This document shows, in pieces, positions 4,624 to 6,482 of a stretch of 6,482 bases of DNA. The stretch comes from UBA8437 sp003445035 (GTDB lineage Bacteria > Planctomycetota > Planctomycetia > Planctomycetales > Planctomycetaceae): assembly GCA_937901285.1 (NCBI GenBank), contig CALCHI010000139.1:1-6482 (forward strand). The letters are read 5' to 3'. The notes below the pieces were generated by a model. The model worked only from the letters and a program-made list of their open reading frames with translations. It searched no databases and was not told the origin of the DNA. A program made the translations under genes and the position numbers. How positions within the stretch are numbered: the stretch's first letter is position 1; each line of letters starts with the position of its first letter.

Positions 4624-6482
4624 ATGGTCGAGGAGGGGACCACCGTCCCGGCCGATTCGAAGGCCGGCCGCGGGCCGCTTTCCTCCGCGCTGTCGGCCAT
4701 GGTCGGCGTGGTGGTCGGGGTTCCCCGCCTGACTTTGCTGCTCTCGGGGACACTGGCGGTGGGAGCCGTCGTGGTGACGCTGGCGCTGCTGGAGTTCCAG
4801 ACCAGCCGGTCGGACCTGATTGATCCCGACGCCGAGTTCCATCGACGCTGGCTCCGTTACTCCGCCGCCTTTCCCGACTCGTCGGACCTGGTGGTGGTGG
4901 TCCGGGGCCGCGACCGCGTGTCCGTGGAGGTGACACTCGAGAAACTCGGTCGACGGGTGGTGGCTCACGATGATGTCCTGCGAAGTGTTCTCTATCGGCT
5001 CGAGGGCCGCGAGGGACAACGCCCCCGCTACTTCACTTCTGCGGATGGCCGGACCGGGTACTTCAGAGCGGTGCCGGTGGTGACCGAGGACGCGGGTTTC
5101 GAGGGGGCGGCGGCGGCGATTGGCCGGATGAGGCGCGTGATCGAGGAGGTGTTGGCCGAAGGTCAGTCGTCGGGGGAGGCCGGCCGAGGGATCGAGATCG
5201 GGTTGACCGGGATCCCGGTTCTCGAAAGCGACGAGATGGTGCGATCGCAGCAGGACATGATCCGCGCGTCGTTACTGGCGGCCGTGGGGGTGGCCTGGTT
5301 GATGGGGATCGGCTTCCACGGCGTGCGGTTGCCACTGGTGATCCTGTTCGGCCTGGGTGTCTCGCTGGCGTATTCGTTCGCCGCGACCGCGCTGACCATT
5401 GGGCACCTCAATATCCTTTCCGTCTCATTTGCTGTCGTGCTGATCGGCCTGGGAGTGGATTTTTCAATTCATTTCCTGGCTCGTTACGTCCAGTCACGCC
5501 AGGGGGGGGCGGGACTGGTTCAGGGTCTGGTGGAATCGGCCGGTGAGGTGGGGCCGGGGATCGCGACCGCGGCGCTGACGACGGCACTGGCCTTCGGGTG
5601 TGCGTCGCTGACGGAATTCCGCGGAGTGGCCGAACTGGGCTGGATTGCCGGCGGCGGGATCATGATCTGTGCGATCGTGACCTTTGCCGTCATTCCGGCG
5701 ATGGTGCGGCTGACCGATTCAAGGACGATGCCGGGAGATTTTGCGGTGTCGTTGATGGGCGAGCACTGGCGTCACAGGGTGGCCGAATCGCCGAGGGTGT
5801 TCGTATCGGTCTCGTTGGCTGTGCTGGTCCTGGCCGGTTCGTCGCTGGTCACCTGGCGCGAGGGGCGGATCGAGTGGCTCGTCAGGTACGACGACAACCT
5901 GTTGAACCTGCAGGCCGACGACATCGAGTCGGTCAAGGTGCAACGGCGGGTGGCGACCGATCCCGACGGTGGGGCGCTGTTTGCGGTGTCGTTGTGTGGG
6001 TCACTGGAGGAGGCCGAGCGGATGGCCGAACGGATGAAGTCCTTGCCGAGTGTCGGCCGGGTCACTCACCTGGGAAGTTTCCTTCCCGGGGCCGACGCCA
6101 ACACGCTGAAGCGACTGCCCGCCGCCCTGGTCTCTCGCTATCTCAGCGCCCAGGACGACTGGCTGGTGCAGGTGGTGCCGGGCGAGTCGATCTGGGATCG
6201 GGAACCCCTGGTCCGGTTCGTCGGCGAGGTGCGGAGCGTTGATCCGGAAGTGACCGGGACGCCACTGCAGAATCACGATGCGGGACGTCAGATCAAGCGA
6301 AGCTACGAGATGGCGGCGCTGGTCGCGGTGGGAGCCATCGCGGTGGTGCTGCTGGTGTCGGCACTGGGCCCATGGCAAGCCCTTGTGGTCCTGGCCTCCG
6401 GAGTGCTGGTGGTGGGGATCGCCGTCGAGATGGCCGCCCGGGATCAACTCGGTGCGTTTCCCGTTTTGTGGGCAACGGCGTT
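4624..6482 (+). CDS. RND-superfamily exporter, HpnN/MMPL-like, 3' end missing
   Basis: The frame is open from ATG 4624 to the window end, giving 619 visible residues without a stop. Predicted inner-membrane, proton-driven exporter of lipids or other hydrophobic compounds. The layout is classic RND: membrane segment 1 (about 34-57), a large outer loop (58-212) containing FQTSRSDLIDPDAEF and the LTGIPVLESDEM stretch, then five segments (about 214-232, 236-258, 263-285, 312-330, 338-362). The second half repeats this: a segment at 391-410, a loop, then segments at about 563-580 and 586-604. GLGVDFSIHF (275-284) is the MMPL-type segment 4 motif; Asp279 is the likely proton-relay residue. The DLIDPDAEF and TGTPL-then-NHDAGRQIKRSYEM blocks resemble HpnN, the hopanoid-associated transporter (about 850-900 residues), so about two thirds is present; the name is tentative. 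GAGGG at 4614-4618 lies five bases before the ATG; TTG at 4621 is a weaker alternative. Confidence 0.88.
   Translation, partial: MVEEGTTVPADSKAGRGPLSSALSAMVGVVVGVPRLTLLLSGTLAVGAVVVTLALLEFQTSRSDLIDPDAEFHRRWLRYSAAFPDSSDLVVVVRGRDRVSVEVTLEKLGRRVVAHDDVLRSVLYRLEGREGQRPRYFTSADGRTGYFRAVPVVTEDAGFEGAAAAIGRMRRVIEEVLAEGQSSGEAGRGIEIGLTGIPVLESDEMVRSQQDMIRASLLAAVGVAWLMGIGFHGVRLPLVILFGLGVSLAYSFAATALTIGHLNILSVSFAVVLIGLGVDFSIHFLARYVQSRQGGAGLVQGLVESAGEVGPGIATAALTTALAFGCASLTEFRGVAELGWIAGGGIMICAIVTFAVIPAMVRLTDSRTMPGDFAVSLMGEHWRHRVAESPRVFVSVSLAVLVLAGSSLVTWREGRIEWLVRYDDNLLNLQADDIESVKVQRRVATDPDGGALFAVSLCGSLEEAERMAERMKSLPSVGRVTHLGSFLPGADANTLKRLPAALVSRYLSAQDDWLVQVVPGESIWDREPLVRFVGEVRSVDPEVTGTPLQNHDAGRQIKRSYEMAALVAVGAIAVVLLVSALGPWQALVVLASGVLVVGIAVEMAARDQLGAFPVLWATA

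Noticed and set aside
5598..6242. Forward open frame of 214 codons inside the exporter gene
   Set aside because: It is a shifted frame of the RND exporter; the product is Arg/Gly-rich with no membrane segments or motifs.

Overview
The window is GC-rich, and every gene I can support lies on the + strand. The gene content suggests a planctomycete-like bacterium: an exported SAM methyltransferase, a sugar-isomerase-like TIM-barrel protein, a CPBP membrane protease and an HpnN/MMPL-like exporter. That assignment is inference; no marker gene in the window fixes the taxonomy.

Layout. Bases 1-265 hold no gene I can support, but contain a perfect 14-bp palindrome at 201-214 upstream of the first gene. 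A GT-B fold, family-4-like glycosyltransferase (266-1405) comes next. Overlapping or abutting its end is a short reading frame (about 1410-1583) that looks coding but has no conventional start; it may be a small protein with a TTG start or a frameshifted remnant. A leader with a candidate promoter (1604-1632) precedes a compact cluster. This contains a sugar phosphate isomerase/epimerase-like TIM-barrel protein (1698-2717), a Trm112/UPF0434-like small zinc-ribbon protein (2770-3018), a class I SAM-dependent methyltransferase with an export signal (3042-3881), and a CPBP intramembrane metalloprotease (3878-4567) that overlaps the methyltransferase by ATGA. A second candidate promoter (4551-4578) lies across the end of the CPBP gene. 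It precedes a large RND-superfamily exporter (from 4624) that is still open at the window's right edge, so its last part is missing.

How the genes fit together. Short gaps (52 and 23 bp) and one 4-bp overlap make 1698-4567 look like one transcription unit, but the four proteins do not form a pathway I recognise. The most suggestive pair is the Trm112-like protein immediately upstream of a methyltransferase, because Trm112 proteins activate class I methyltransferases in eukaryotes and archaea. However, this methyltransferase carries a signal peptide, which would place it in a different compartment. The glycosyltransferase and the HpnN-like exporter both fit envelope glycan or lipid work, but nothing here shows they act together. 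I found no tRNA, rRNA, CRISPR array, insertion sequence or clear phage or defence system, and I do not see a demonstrably new system.
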